A stretch of DNA of 64,000 nucleotides from an uncultured Pelagibacteraceae bacterium (lineage in GTDB: Bacteria > Pseudomonadota > Alphaproteobacteria > Pelagibacterales > Pelagibacteraceae). The position numbers and the translations under genes were made by a program. This document shows, piece by piece, positions 17,987 to 27,551 of this stretch. The notes beneath the pieces are model-generated. The model saw nothing but the letters and a program-made list of their open reading frames with translations. It made no database searches and was not told the DNA's origin. Positions within the stretch are counted from its first letter, which is position 1, and each line of letters starts with the position of its first letter. The stretch is taken from contig CACDRL010000003.1 of assembly GCA_902555435.1 (NCBI GenBank), positions 36,637-100,636 of the forward strand, written 5' to 3'.

Positions 17987-18663
17987 GTTTTATAAATTCT
18001 TGTTTTCAAATTTTCATGCTTGATACTATAAATATCGCTATTAAAACAAATTCCACCTAGGTCTTCTAAATTTAAATTTTCGCTTTCTTTTTCTATTTCT
18101 CTAATTAAATCATAAGTTTGAATTATACAGTCTTGTCCAATTTTTTGTCCAATTGGTATGTGTTTGATACAAACATTTATTAGATTTGATACAAAAGATT
18201 GCAGATAAGATACAATCGTTAAATTTAAGGGTATATCAAAATGTTTAGCTGCTTTAGCAACAGCAATTGGATAAGCAGTATTTTCTTGAATATTAAAATC
18301 CCAACTATCAGCTAAAACTTTTCTAAATGCATTGCCTATCTCTATGGATTCTATTTTTCTTTCCTTGCTTGGACAAAGCGATAATGCAAGTTCATTTAAC
18401 TCTTCTCCCTGATAGGTATATTTCATTAAAATTACATCATTTTTACCAGTTCCATATTTTAAGATACATTTTAAATAATCCAAAATATCTTCTTTTGACT
18501 TAATAAAATTATCATTAATCATTGCCTCTAAACCATGAGAATATGAAAAACTTCCAACAGGAAATGATGGTGAAAACCAAGTTTGAAGAATTTGCAAAGC
18601 TTCTTTTAAATCTTTTTTACTTTTTATTTTAGTGTTTATGGCTATGGGTTCTACCAATTCCAT
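17983..18663 (-). CDS. ureF: Urease accessory protein UreF
   Basis: Helical GTPase-regulating partner of UreG in the urease activation complex. The core is typical: [25 protein letters not shown], then [23 protein letters not shown] and LIQ-like helices to the C-terminus. I choose the ATG at 18663 (226 residues, beginning MELVEPIA) rather than the ATG at 18714, which would overlap ureE by 86 bases and add only low-complexity residues. A 35-base overlap with ureE remains. Sequence is more divergent than UreC or UreG, as usual for UreF. Confidence 0.88.
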   Translation of the reverse strand: MELVEPIAINTKIKSKKDLKEALQILQTWFSPSFPVGSFSYSHGLEAMINDNFIKSKEDILDYLKCILKYGTGKNDVILMKYTYQGEELNELALSLCPSKERKIESIEIGNAFRKVLADSWDFNIQENTAYPIAVAKAAKHFDIPLNLTIVSYLQSFVSNLINVCIKHIPIGQKIGQDCIIQTYDLIREIEKESENLNLEDLGGICFNSDIYSIKHENLKTRIYKT

Positions 18664-19072
18664 ATGCTCCTCCCTCTGGTTTAAAAGGTCTTGAAACTTT
18701 CTTAACCTTTCCACCTAATTTTAATATCATTTTTTTTATTACTTCATCATACTGAATAAAAATTCTATCTTTTTCAATTTGGCATGGCATATGCCTATTT
18801 CCAATATGCCAAATTAATTGCATTAAATTTTTTCCTTTTATTTCTAATAAATTTTCTTTTTTGTTTTTGATTAAAATCAAATTTCCACTTTGAAGCCTAA
18901 ACGCTTGATTTTCTGATAGTGATTTTGTCTCTGGTAAATTGACTAAAAATTCAAAACCATTATCTGAAACAAGTTTTTTTCTTCTTAAAAATCGTTCATC
19001 ATAGGATAAAGATATGTGATCTTTTGCTTTATTTTTGGCTATTTTATTTACTATTAAAAAACAATTATCCAT
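18629..19072 (-). CDS. ureE: Urease accessory nickel chaperone UreE
   Basis: Dimeric nickel-binding metallochaperone. 147 residues. The central LIWHIGNRHMPCQIE contains the conserved metal-binding His of the dimer interface, and the C-terminus ends in RTHSHKH, a short His tail that adds nickel sites. The N-terminal domain (DERFLRRKKLVSDNGFEFLVNLP) is the peptide-binding half. It starts 3 bases after the ureC stop and overlaps ureF at its end. Confidence 0.92.
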   Translation of the reverse strand: MDNCFLIVNKIAKNKAKDHISLSYDERFLRRKKLVSDNGFEFLVNLPETKSLSENQAFRLQSGNLILIKNKKENLLEIKGKNLMQLIWHIGNRHMPCQIEKDRIFIQYDEVIKKMILKLGGKVKKVSRPFKPEGGAYGIGRTHSHKH

Positions 19073-19075
19073 AAG

Positions 19076-20782
19076 CTAAAACATAAAATATCTTTGTGCT
19101 AAAGGAAGTTCTTTAGCTGGTTCACATGTAATTATTTCACCATCTGCTTTTACCTCGTATGTCTCGGGATTAACCTCAATCTTTGGACACTTATTATTTA
19201 AAATCATGTCTTTTTTAGAAATAGCCCTTGTATTTTCTACAGGTAATAAGTCTTTTCTTATACTTGCATCTTTAAATGAATTCTTTTCAAGAGCTAATTT
19301 ACTTGTGAAAATTACTGAAGATTTCTCTAAAGAAGTTCCAAATGATGAAAACATTGGTCTAGTGTATACTGGTTGTGGAGTTGGAATTGATGCATTTGGG
19401 TCTCCCATTTGTGCACAAGTTATACTTCCACCTATTAATATCATCTCTGGCTTTGCGCCAAAGAATGCTGGGTCCCATAAAACTAAATCTGCACGTTTAT
19501 TTTTTTCAATACTACCAATATGTTTCGAAATTCCATGAGCGATTGCTGGATTAATTGTATATTTTGCTAAATATCTTTTAACTCTAAAGTTATCATTGTC
19601 TCCTTTTTCCTCTGGTAAACTTCCTCTTTGAACTTTCATTTTATGTGCAGTTTGCCAAGTTCTTATTATAACTTCTCCAACTCTACCCATAGCCTGACTA
19701 TCTGATGCAATAATGGAAAAAGCACCCATATCATGAAGAATATCTTCTGCTGCGATTGTTTCTCTTCTTATTCTACTTTCAGCAAATGCTACATCCTCTG
19801 GAATAGATTTATCAAGATGGTGACAAACCATTAGCATATCCAAATGTTCTTCTATTGTATTAACTGTATATGGTCTGGTTGGATTTGTTGAAGAGGGAAT
19901 AACATGCTCTTCTCCACAAACTTTAATTATATCTGGTGCATGTCCACCGCCAGCACCTTCTGTATGAAAAGCATGAATAGTTCTTTTGTTAATTGCTTTT
20001 ATAGTATTTTCTACAAACCCACTTTCATTTAAAGTGTCTGTATGTATCATTACTTGAACATCATTTTTATCAGCAATATTTAAACAATTATCAATCGCTC
20101 CAGGAGTAGTACCCCAATCCTCATGTAGTTTAAGAGCTGAAGCTCCAGCTAAAATTTGTTCCTCAAGACCTTCCGGCAACGAGGAATTTCCTTTTCCAGC
20201 AAAAGCTAAATTCATAGAAAAACCATCAGCAGATTGAATCATTCTTTGAATATGCCACGGTCCTGGTGTACACGTTGTTGCAAGTGTACCATGAGCCGGT
20301 CCAGTTCCTCCTCCTAGCATAGTTGTAATTCCTGAGTGCAAAGCATCATCAATTTGTTGGGGACATATATAATGAATATGACTGTCAAAACCTCCAGCTG
20401 TTAAAATTTTTCCTTCTCCAGCAATTATCTCTGTTCCTGGACCAATAATAATATTTACTTTTGATTGAGTATCTGGATTACCAGCTTTACCAATTTCAAA
20501 TATTTTTCCATCCTTTAAACCTACATCAGCTTTATAAATTCCATTTACATCAACTATTAAAGCATTGGTAATAACAGTATCAGAAGCTCCTTTTTTTCTA
20601 CTAATTTGTGATTGGCCCATCCCATCTCTAATTACTTTTCCGCCACCAAACTTTACTTCTTCACCATAAGTAGTTAGGTCGTTCTCAACTTCAATAAATA
20701 AGTCAGTATCTGCAAGCCTTACTTTATCTCCTGTAGTAGGCCCATACATATCTGCATAAGCTGCTCTAGAAATTTTAGCCAC
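19076..20782 (-). CDS. ureC: Urease alpha (catalytic) subunit
   Basis: Nickel enzyme hydrolysing urea to ammonia and carbamate. The 568 residues carry the whole active site: His135 and His137 (DSHIH), carbamylated Lys218 ([10 protein letters not shown]), His247 (IHTDT), His273 (AFHTEG), His321 (MVCHHLD) and Asp361 (IASDSQAM). Each is one residue later than in the Klebsiella enzyme. The start [19 protein letters not shown] is the family's normal one and shares a base with the ureB stop. The protein looks fully functional. Confidence 0.98.
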   Translation of the reverse strand: MAKISRAAYADMYGPTTGDKVRLADTDLFIEVENDLTTYGEEVKFGGGKVIRDGMGQSQISRKKGASDTVITNALIVDVNGIYKADVGLKDGKIFEIGKAGNPDTQSKVNIIIGPGTEIIAGEGKILTAGGFDSHIHYICPQQIDDALHSGITTMLGGGTGPAHGTLATTCTPGPWHIQRMIQSADGFSMNLAFAGKGNSSLPEGLEEQILAGASALKLHEDWGTTPGAIDNCLNIADKNDVQVMIHTDTLNESGFVENTIKAINKRTIHAFHTEGAGGGHAPDIIKVCGEEHVIPSSTNPTRPYTVNTIEEHLDMLMVCHHLDKSIPEDVAFAESRIRRETIAAEDILHDMGAFSIIASDSQAMGRVGEVIIRTWQTAHKMKVQRGSLPEEKGDNDNFRVKRYLAKYTINPAIAHGISKHIGSIEKNKRADLVLWDPAFFGAKPEMILIGGSITCAQMGDPNASIPTPQPVYTRPMFSSFGTSLEKSSVIFTSKLALEKNSFKDASIRKDLLPVENTRAISKKDMILNNKCPKIEVNPETYEVKADGEIITCEPAKELPLAQRYFMF

Positions 20783-21087
20783 TATAAATTACCCATAACT
20801 TTCTTATTGAACCCATATATTTTTTTTAATCCATTTATTTCTATAAGCTCAACATCTTTAGATTGACCTGGCTCAAATCTTACAGCGGTTCCTGAAGGTA
20901 TATTTAATCTCTTTCCATATGATAATTGCCTATCAAATACTAAATACTCATTTGTTTCAAAAAAATGATAGTGGCTTCCAACTTGCACAGGTCTATCTCC
21001 AGAATTAGAAATTTTAATTTTAGTAATTTTGGAGTCTTTATTTAGATTAATTTCCTCTTTTTTTGTAATTACTTCGCCTGGCTTCAT
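20782..21087 (-). CDS. ureB: Urease beta subunit
   Basis: 101-residue structural subunit of urease. Family signatures are visible: [13 protein letters not shown] at the start, [21 protein letters not shown], and [19 protein letters not shown] in the second half. Alpha, beta and gamma subunits are separate genes here, as in most bacteria. It ends one base into ureC and follows ureA by 8 bases. Confidence 0.97.
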   Translation of the reverse strand: MKPGEVITKKEEINLNKDSKITKIKISNSGDRPVQVGSHYHFFETNEYLVFDRQLSYGKRLNIPSGTAVRFEPGQSKDVELIEINGLKKIYGFNKKVMGNL

Positions 21088-21095
21088 AATAATTA

Positions 21096-21398
21096 TTACC
21101 TTATAGGTTTGTGCACAGTTACTAATTTAGTTCCATCTGGAAAAGTAGCTTCTACTTGAACTTCCTTCACCATGTCTGGAATACCTTCCATACAATCCTT
21201 TTTTTTAATGACATGAGCTCCTGCCTCCATTAATTCTGCAACACTTTTACCTTCTCTAGCTCCCTCGACTACAAAATCTGTTATTAAAGCTATAGCCTCT
21301 GGATAATTTAATTTTATACCTTTTGACAATCTATTTTTAGCAACAATTGCTGCTAGACTTATTAAAAGTTTATCTTTTTCTCTAGGAGTCAATTTCAT
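21096..21398 (-). CDS. ureA: Urease gamma subunit
   Basis: 100-residue smallest subunit of urease. It has the typical start [20 protein letters not shown], then [21 protein letters not shown], and [20 protein letters not shown] at the end. It abuts the ureD stop and is followed after 8 bases by ureB. Length is standard. Confidence 0.98.
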   Translation of the reverse strand: MKLTPREKDKLLISLAAIVAKNRLSKGIKLNYPEAIALITDFVVEGAREGKSVAELMEAGAHVIKKKDCMEGIPDMVKEVQVEATFPDGTKLVTVHKPIR

Positions 21399-22208
21399 TT
21401 AGATATTCCATATTTTTGGTATTTTTGAACCTTCAAAAAAATATGATAAAATTTTATCAATTGCAAATTTAAGATTATAACTATCTTTAGATAAAAATCT
21501 TATGATCAATTTATTATCCCATTGAGAATAATTTGAAGTTGTATTTTCATCGTTAGTTAAAGTTTCAGATAGATTATCAAGATTATTCAAAAACTTATTT
21601 CCTACAATAATAATTGTCGCAACTGCAGAATTGTTATTTAAAGTTGAAAAGCTATTCAAATATTTTTTTTCAAATAAACCTGTATTTATTGCTTCAGTAT
21701 GAATTAATTTTTTATCAACATTAATATTCCAAAAATCAGAAAAATGTCCTTTTTTAAACTCCTCCTTCATAGATGTTCGTCCAAAAATTATATTTTCACA
21801 AAGCAATAAATTTGAGTCTTTTGATAAATTAAAATTAATTTTTCGTTTTAAATTACAATTATTAAATAAAATTAATTCTTTAGGTAACCAAAATAGACTA
21901 GAATTGTTTAATAAATTTAAATTAATTTCTAGATTGGCTGGATTACCAAACCCACTGTAAATTTTTTCTGCCGCCTGTGTTGAAATACAAAGTTCCGATT
22001 TGTCAATCTCTATATCTTGTTTGTATTCATCTCCGCTAGTAATTCCACCAGCTGTATTTATAAGCATTAATTGTTTTAAATTTTCATGAAAATCTGGCAT
22101 CAAAGCTTTTAAAGATCCTTGTTGATAAAGTTTTTGTAAATTTTGATCTTTTATTTTTATTTCCAATCTGCCTTTGGATTTTTCTAGTTTTTTTTGACTT
22201 ATATTCAT
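21399..22208 (-). CDS. ureD: Urease accessory protein UreD
   Basis: Scaffold that binds apo-urease and passes nickel from UreF-UreG. The 269 residues contain the weakly conserved family elements LMLINTAGGITSGDEYKQDIEI, ISTQAAEKIYSG, and LPKELILFNNCNLKRKINFNL. It is the first gene of the urease operon. The divergent promoter gap to the BKACE gene is 67 bases; I saw no clear operator there, so a nitrogen-control site such as NtrC cannot be called. Confidence 0.93.
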   Translation of the reverse strand: MNISQKKLEKSKGRLEIKIKDQNLQKLYQQGSLKALMPDFHENLKQLMLINTAGGITSGDEYKQDIEIDKSELCISTQAAEKIYSGFGNPANLEINLNLLNNSSLFWLPKELILFNNCNLKRKINFNLSKDSNLLLCENIIFGRTSMKEEFKKGHFSDFWNINVDKKLIHTEAINTGLFEKKYLNSFSTLNNNSAVATIIIVGNKFLNNLDNLSETLTNDENTTSNYSQWDNKLIIRFLSKDSYNLKFAIDKILSYFFEGSKIPKIWNI

Positions 22209-22275
22209 CCTGTTATCCTAGCACAAAAAATAGAAATCTTTTTACAATATAGCTAAGTTAAACTAATATAAATCT

Positions 22276-23061
22276 ATGGGTTTTTATCAGCCAGAAAAAT
22301 TACCTAAAATTATGATAGCTCCTAATGGAGCGAGACCTAAAAAAAAAGATCACATTGAAGTCCCTGTAACCATTGATGAGGTAGTAGAAACAGCAAAATT
22401 ATGTTTTGCTCAAGGAGCAGAAGGAATACATTTTCATCTAAGGGATGAAAAAGGCGATCATATACTCAGTTCAGAAATGTGTTTGAAAGCTTTAAATGAT
22501 TTACAATTAAGTGTCCCTAACATGCATCTACAAGTAACTACAGAAGCTGTAGGGAGGTACTCGCCAAGTGAAATGAGAAAACTTGCATATGAGGTAACAC
22601 CTCCAGGCATTTCTATTGGAATAAGAGAGATGATACCTTCAAGGAATCCAACTGAAGAAGATATTAAATTATATCAATCTCTAACCGAAAATGGGACAAA
22701 AATTCAACACATATGTTATGAGCCTGAAGATTTAGATTTACTTTCCGATGTATTGAATAAAGGAAAAATTTCTAAAGATGGAACATGGTGTTTATTTGTT
22801 ATTGGTCACTACTCTGGAAAAATAAGCGATCCAAATAAAATTCCATTATTTTTAGATAAACTAAATAATAACAATTTGAATGCAGATTGGGCTGTTTGTG
22901 CTTTTGGCAAAGAAGAGATTGATTGTTTAAAAAAAGCCATAAGTTTAGATGGAAAAATTAGAATTGGATTTGAAAATTCAATGCTAATGCCAAATGGCGA
23001 AATAGCTCCAAATAATCATACAAAAGTTAAGGCTGTTAAAGAGTTTTTAAATTTAAATTAA
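22276..23061 (+). CDS. BKACE-family beta-keto acid cleavage enzyme
   Basis: TIM-barrel, divalent-metal enzyme of the family that includes 3-keto-5-aminohexanoate cleavage enzyme. Members condense a beta-keto acid with acetyl-CoA and release acetoacetate plus a new CoA ester. Family motifs: IAPNGARP at the first strand, the metal site in IHFHLRDEKG (His52, His54, Arg56, Asp57), and the C-terminal RIGFENSM with the conserved Glu. At 261 residues it is slightly short (usual 270-310). It converges on, and overlaps by 9 bases, the flavin hydroxylase gene. The natural beta-keto acid is unknown. Confidence 0.8.
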   Translation: MGFYQPEKLPKIMIAPNGARPKKKDHIEVPVTIDEVVETAKLCFAQGAEGIHFHLRDEKGDHILSSEMCLKALNDLQLSVPNMHLQVTTEAVGRYSPSEMRKLAYEVTPPGISIGIREMIPSRNPTEEDIKLYQSLTENGTKIQHICYEPEDLDLLSDVLNKGKISKDGTWCLFVIGHYSGKISDPNKIPLFLDKLNNNNLNADWAVCAFGKEEIDCLKKAISLDGKIRIGFENSMLMPNGEIAPNNHTKVKAVKEFLNLN

Positions 23062-24510
23062 TAATTTTAAATTTCCTTTTGTTATTAATTTAACATCTTT
23101 TAAGTTTTTAATTGATGCAAGAATAAATCTATCAGGTCTAACAATTAGACCTTCACAATTTGCATTTTCTAAATATCTTGAAAGATTAGTATTACTTTTA
23201 TTTCTATAAAAGTTAATCTTATTTGATATTGATTGTTTGAATTTGTCTGAAAGAACTAAAATTGGTTTTTTTGAAAATTTTATATCTAAATTTTTTCCAT
23301 TATTTCTAAATTGTGGAAAAATGTTTCCTCTAAATTTATCCTTTGGTTTTCCTAAACCACGTCCAAGCTTAGGTTTTATTGATTTCATGCTTTTTCTGCC
23401 TTTGCTATCTGCAGAAATATTATTTGTTATTGGAGATTTTCCTACTGCATTTACAAATTCTCCCATACGCATTGTAGTTTCTATATACTCTTTAACATTT
23501 GAAGATCTCTCAGATTGGTAAGTATTTAAAAGCTTATCATCATGTTTTTTTCTTAAACAATGTGAAATCTTCCATGCAAGATTTGAAACATCTCTTATAC
23601 CAGCACACATTCCTTGACCCATAAATGGCGGCATCAAATGAGCAGCATCTCCAGCTAAAAAAATTCTGCCTTTTTTCCATTTTTTAGCTAATGCAGATTG
23701 GAATGTATAGATTGTTTTTCTTTCCATTTTAGCTTCATTTCTTTTGAGCCAAGGTTTTAAAAAATTCCAAATATATTTATCAGAAAGAATAGTATCTATT
23801 TTTTCTGTTTTTTTAATTGCAAACTCCCATCTTCTTCTTTTACCTACATTTCTACAGTAAGTAGCGGGCCTTGTAGGATTTGAATATTGAATAGTCCTGT
23901 CAGGTAAATTTTTTTTATTTTTTTTTAATATTAAATCTATAACTGCCCATTTTTGAGTAAAACCAAGATTATTCATTTTTGTTTTCATTTGCGATCTAGT
24001 TATTGAATTAGCTCCATCACAACCAATTAAATATTTTGATTTTATTTCAAATATTTTTTTTGAATTAATGTCTTCAAACGTAATATCTACATCATTTTTA
24101 TTATTTATGATTTTTTTGACATTAGAACTTTGTTTAATCTCAACCTTTTTGTAAGACTTTAGTTTCTTTCTAAGCTCTCTTTCTAAATCAGGTTGGTTAA
24201 ATCTATAACTAGGATACCATCCATTCTCTGTGATTTCTCTTGGTCTTGGCCAATCTAAAATTACTCTATTTTTTTTATCAACAAACTTTGTTCCTTTATT
24301 AATTATTGTATGTTTTAAAAAAGTGTTGGTTATGCCGATTGTTTCAAAAACTCTCATAACCTCGTCATCAAAATGTACAGCTCTTGGTAATGGATAAAAA
24401 CTTTTTTCCTTTTCCAAAACTAAAATTGAAAAACCATGCATTGCTAATAAATTTGCTAAAGTGCCCCCTGTTGGACCGAAACCTACAATTACAACATCAT
24501 ACTTTTTCAT
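23053..24510 (-). CDS. MhpA-like FAD-dependent aromatic hydroxylase
   Basis: Class A flavoprotein monooxygenase. It has the dinucleotide fold VVIVGFGPTGGTLANLLA at 6-23, the MhpA-like stretch PRAVHFDDEVMRVFE, and the FAD-binding GDAAHLMPPFMGQGMCAG near residue 290. The closest recognisable family is 3-(3-hydroxyphenyl)propionate hydroxylase, which adds a second ring hydroxyl to make a catechol. The 485 residues are shorter than MhpA (about 550), with a reduced C-terminal thioredoxin-like region. It is downstream of the extradiol dioxygenase (19 bases), its expected successor enzyme. Confidence 0.8.
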   Translation of the reverse strand: MKKYDVVIVGFGPTGGTLANLLAMHGFSILVLEKEKSFYPLPRAVHFDDEVMRVFETIGITNTFLKHTIINKGTKFVDKKNRVILDWPRPREITENGWYPSYRFNQPDLERELRKKLKSYKKVEIKQSSNVKKIINNKNDVDITFEDINSKKIFEIKSKYLIGCDGANSITRSQMKTKMNNLGFTQKWAVIDLILKKNKKNLPDRTIQYSNPTRPATYCRNVGKRRRWEFAIKKTEKIDTILSDKYIWNFLKPWLKRNEAKMERKTIYTFQSALAKKWKKGRIFLAGDAAHLMPPFMGQGMCAGIRDVSNLAWKISHCLRKKHDDKLLNTYQSERSSNVKEYIETTMRMGEFVNAVGKSPITNNISADSKGRKSMKSIKPKLGRGLGKPKDKFRGNIFPQFRNNGKNLDIKFSKKPILVLSDKFKQSISNKINFYRNKSNTNLSRYLENANCEGLIVRPDRFILASIKNLKDVKLITKGNLKLLI

Positions 24511-24529
24511 TTACAAAATAATAATACTG

Positions 24530-25504
24530 TTATTTTTTGTTAATAGTATTTGAATATAACCAAGGGCAATCAATAAAAAGTGGAGCCTGTTTTCCTTCTG
24601 AAGCGGTTTCTAATCTTTTGTTTCTAAATTTCATTCTTTCTTCATCTGGTAAATATAATCTTTCATGACCCCAAAAACTTGGTCCTTCAAAAGTTTCAAT
24701 GGCTTTCCATGTTTTAGGATCAATAATTCTTCCACCCCATCCATTTTCAATAAAAAAACCAGATGGTGTTATTGAATAAAATGACGTCATATAATCATTG
24801 GTATGTCTTCCTAAAGTATAAGCGATTTTATTTTCCTCATATTGTAACAAGTCATATCCTTGACCAACATCATCAAGACTGTTGTACTCAACCATAAAAT
24901 GATGAAAGCCTGTTCTTCCAGATCCAAATAATGCTAAACTATGGTGTCTGCCGTTAACATGAAAAAAACATAAAGAAATAGGTGTGTGGCTATAGTCACT
25001 AATTTTAAAACCTAAAACTTCAGTATAAAATGGGATTAAGTCATCAATTTTTTTTACATGAATAACTGCATGACCCATCCCTAATGCACCAGTTTTAAAT
25101 CCTGAAATTGGACGACCTGGTTTGAATGGATCAGTATCGTTCATTGGTTTATAAACTAATTCAACTCTATTACCTTGTGGGTCATTGAAATAAATTAAAT
25201 CTTCAACAAGCCTCTTGTCTGCAAACGAATTTTTCCCTTGGTTTACCTCAATGTTATTTTTTTCTAGTTTTGTTGCAAACAACTCCAAGTCTTCTTTATT
25301 TTCAACTTCCCAACCCATAAATCCAAGATTATCACCTTTATCTCCAGTTATTGTTAAACGCTGTTTTTGATCATCCATTCTAAAAGACAGAATGTCTTTA
25401 CCTCTATCAACTAACTGCATTCCTAAATTTTTTTGACTGTAGTCAGACCAGTCTTCAAATTTATCTGAATTTACTCCAATGTAGCTTAGAGCTGTTATGG
25501 CCAT
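24530..25504 (-). CDS. Type I extradiol ring-cleavage dioxygenase (BphC/HsaC-like)
   Basis: Two-domain VOC dioxygenase opening a catechol next to the hydroxyls. Fe(II) ligands fall at standard positions: His145 (MGHAVIHV), His201 or His202 (GFHHFMVEY) and Glu253 (FIENGWGG). A catalytic His near 187-188 lies in GRHHSLAL. I set the start at ATG 25504 (324 residues, MAITALSYIG), because AAGGA lies 8 bases upstream and the earlier GTG at 25534 would lie inside a strong hairpin. The substrate is probably the catechol made by the MhpA-like hydroxylase. Confidence 0.85.
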   Translation of the reverse strand: MAITALSYIGVNSDKFEDWSDYSQKNLGMQLVDRGKDILSFRMDDQKQRLTITGDKGDNLGFMGWEVENKEDLELFATKLEKNNIEVNQGKNSFADKRLVEDLIYFNDPQGNRVELVYKPMNDTDPFKPGRPISGFKTGALGMGHAVIHVKKIDDLIPFYTEVLGFKISDYSHTPISLCFFHVNGRHHSLALFGSGRTGFHHFMVEYNSLDDVGQGYDLLQYEENKIAYTLGRHTNDYMTSFYSITPSGFFIENGWGGRIIDPKTWKAIETFEGPSFWGHERLYLPDEERMKFRNKRLETASEGKQAPLFIDCPWLYSNTINKK

Positions 25505-25524
25505 TTGAAAATTCCTTAAATTAT

Positions 25525-25550
25525 ATGAGCCCACTCTAATGTGGGCTCAT
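25525..25550 (-). terminator. Strong hairpin between dctP and the dioxygenase (attenuator/processing site)
   Basis: ATGAGCCCAC at 25525-25534, loop TCTAAT, and GTGGGCTCAT at 25541-25550 form a perfect 10-base-pair stem. On the minus strand it follows the dctP stop and is followed by ATAATTTAAGG, not a real T-run. It is therefore more likely a partial terminator or an mRNA-stabilising 3' end, letting the binding protein be made in excess over the downstream enzymes. Confidence 0.6.
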
Positions 25551-25565
25551 AAAAATATTTACTTT

Positions 25566-26576
25566 TTAACGTTCAATTGAAGTGATGATCTCTCTTGCTC
25601 TTGTAAGAACAGCATCACCATCAAGACCTTTGCCACTCATTTCTTTTAACCAATCAGATTCAATCGGTGCTAAAATTTGTTTATATTCAGCAATAACATC
25701 ATCTGATGCAATAATGATTTCATGGCCATCTCTTTTTGAGATTTCAGTTTTCATCTTAGCATTTTGGTTGTCAATTAAGCTTGATGCCCAATCACCGAAA
25801 TCATGTCCACTAAATTTGTTTATACAAGCTTGATCTCCTGCTGGTAAACTATTGAACTTATCTTCATTCATTATCAAACCAAATGTTGCATTCGTTAGAT
25901 TAACTTCAGTATGATATTTAGTTACGTCAAACAATCTAAATGATCCAACAGCAGTATACGGAAATGGAGTTCCATCAACTACACCTTTGCTTAATGCCTC
26001 AGATGTTCCTGGAGCAGGAACTTTAACTCCTGTTGCACCTAAAGTTTTTAAAATTGTTCCAGCAATTTTGCTTGGTACTCTCATTTTCATACCTTTAAAA
26101 TCTGCTGGTCTAACCACTTTTTTTTCTTTCATGTGTATTTGGTATCCAGGATTAGAATGTAATCCAATTACTTTAATTCCTGCCATCTCTTTATCCAAAT
26201 ATCCTTCATTGAACAAAGTGTTCAAAGCAGTCGTTCCAGCTTTTGAAGATTTTGTAAGAAATGGTAATTCAATTACTGAACTCAATGGAAACTGACCACC
26301 AATATAACCTAGAACTGTCCAAGAAATATCTGCAACTCCTGAAGTTACGATATCATACTGCTTAGGAGGACTTCCTAGTACTCCACCAGCATACATTTTT
26401 ACATTTAATGTTCCTGAACATTGATTAACTTTTTTTGCCCAACCTGCAAGAATTTTACTTGCGATAAATGCTTTTGGTGGTTCAAAAGTTGCTAGCTTAA
26501 GTTCAGTTGCAGCAGATGCACTGACTATACTTATAGAAAATAATCCAATTACTAATCCGATAAGTTTCTTTTTCAT
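25566..26576 (-). CDS. dctP: TRAP transporter solute-binding protein (DctP family)
   Basis: Periplasmic carboxylate-binding receptor of a tripartite ATP-independent transporter. The 336 residues begin with a signal peptide (1-22, ending SIVSASA). The mature DctP fold shows LKLATFEPPKAF, KMRVPSKIAGTILKTLGA with the conserved Arg that binds the substrate carboxylate, and VDGTPFPYTAVGSF. The matching permease genes dctQ and dctM lie 1 kb away on the opposite strand. A strong hairpin follows it. The ligand is inferred to be an aromatic or related acid from the neighbouring enzymes. Confidence 0.93.
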   Translation of the reverse strand: MKKKLIGLVIGLFSISIVSASAATELKLATFEPPKAFIASKILAGWAKKVNQCSGTLNVKMYAGGVLGSPPKQYDIVTSGVADISWTVLGYIGGQFPLSSVIELPFLTKSSKAGTTALNTLFNEGYLDKEMAGIKVIGLHSNPGYQIHMKEKKVVRPADFKGMKMRVPSKIAGTILKTLGATGVKVPAPGTSEALSKGVVDGTPFPYTAVGSFRLFDVTKYHTEVNLTNATFGLIMNEDKFNSLPAGDQACINKFSGHDFGDWASSLIDNQNAKMKTEISKRDGHEIIIASDDVIAEYKQILAPIESDWLKEMSGKGLDGDAVLTRAREIITSIER

Positions 26577-26627
26577 AAAACACCCCTCATAGTTGTTTAT
26601 AATTAATCTAAAATAGTAACTTGAAAT

Positions 26628-27479
26628 TTAAATTATTTCATCTTTAATTGTGTTAGATAAAACACCAATTTGTGTCACTTCCACCTCAACTTTGTCTCCT
26701 GGTTTCATAAAAATTGGTGGGTTTCTTTTAAAACCAACACCACCTGGTGTTCCAGTAACTAAGACATCGCCTGCTCTCCAAGCCATAGCTTTTGAAACGT
26801 ATGAAATTAAAATAGGTATATCAAAAATAAGTTGGCTAAGTTTTGCGTTTTGCATCACTTGACCATTTAATCTTGTTTCAAGGGTAAGCTCTTTGTAATC
26901 TTTAATATCTTCTGCAAGCACCATATGTGGTCCAAAGCTTCCTGTCTTTTCAAAATTTTTTCCCATTCCAAATTGTCTAGTATGTCTCTGCCAATCTCTA
27001 ATTGTACTTTCATTATAACAAGAATAACCAACTATATGTTTTAAAGCATCTTCAGGTTTTATATGTTTGCCAGCTTCACCCATAATTACAGCCATCTCTC
27101 CCTCAAAGTCTAAATTATCAGAGGCAATTGGTCTTTGTATTGATTGTAAATGTGCAGTTTGACTTTCAGGGAAACGATGAAAAATTACAGGATTTTCTTC
27201 TACTGTTCGATTGGTTTCCTTAACATGTTCACTATAATTCAAACCAACACAAATAATTTTTCCAGGATTTGGTATTAGTGGCAAATACTCAATATCGTTA
27301 ACGCTCAAATCGCCAGGATTTGCAGTAGCATATTTTTTTGCATCGGAAATACCTTTTTTTAAAATTAAATCTTTTAAAGAAGTTGCACCAGATATTTTAC
27401 CTGTAAGATCTGTAATTAAATCATTTTCTATAATACCAAATTTATGTTCACCATTGTGTGAATAAGAAATAAATTTCAT
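26628..27479 (-). CDS. Fumarylacetoacetate hydrolase-family protein
   Basis: FAH-fold enzyme (283 residues). Family members hydrolyse C-C bonds or isomerise/decarboxylate the products of aromatic ring cleavage, or act on acylpyruvates. Visible motifs: ICVGLNYSEHVKET, PVIFHRFPESQ, the metal ligands in DFEGEMAVIMGEAG, and VTGTPGGVGFKRNPPIFMKPGD near the C-terminus. It heads the minus-strand operon with dctP, the dioxygenase and the flavin hydroxylase, which fits a role after ring cleavage. The 72-base gap to dctQ holds divergent promoters. Confidence 0.85.
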   Translation of the reverse strand: MKFISYSHNGEHKFGIIENDLITDLTGKISGATSLKDLILKKGISDAKKYATANPGDLSVNDIEYLPLIPNPGKIICVGLNYSEHVKETNRTVEENPVIFHRFPESQTAHLQSIQRPIASDNLDFEGEMAVIMGEAGKHIKPEDALKHIVGYSCYNESTIRDWQRHTRQFGMGKNFEKTGSFGPHMVLAEDIKDYKELTLETRLNGQVMQNAKLSQLIFDIPILISYVSKAMAWRAGDVLVTGTPGGVGFKRNPPIFMKPGDKVEVEVTQIGVLSNTIKDEII

Positions 27480-27551
27480 AAGTAATACTTTCTATTTTAA
27501 ATCAACCTTATATGCTAATGTTTCTTATATTTGAAGATAGATTTTTAAAAT

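Noticed and set aside
18664..18714. Longer ureF start at 18714
   Set aside because: Overlaps ureE by 86 bases and adds residues not seen in UreF; the 18663 start is more economical.
25505..25534. Upstream GTG start for the dioxygenase
   Set aside because: It begins within the stable hairpin and lacks a ribosome site; AAGGA precedes the ATG at 25504.
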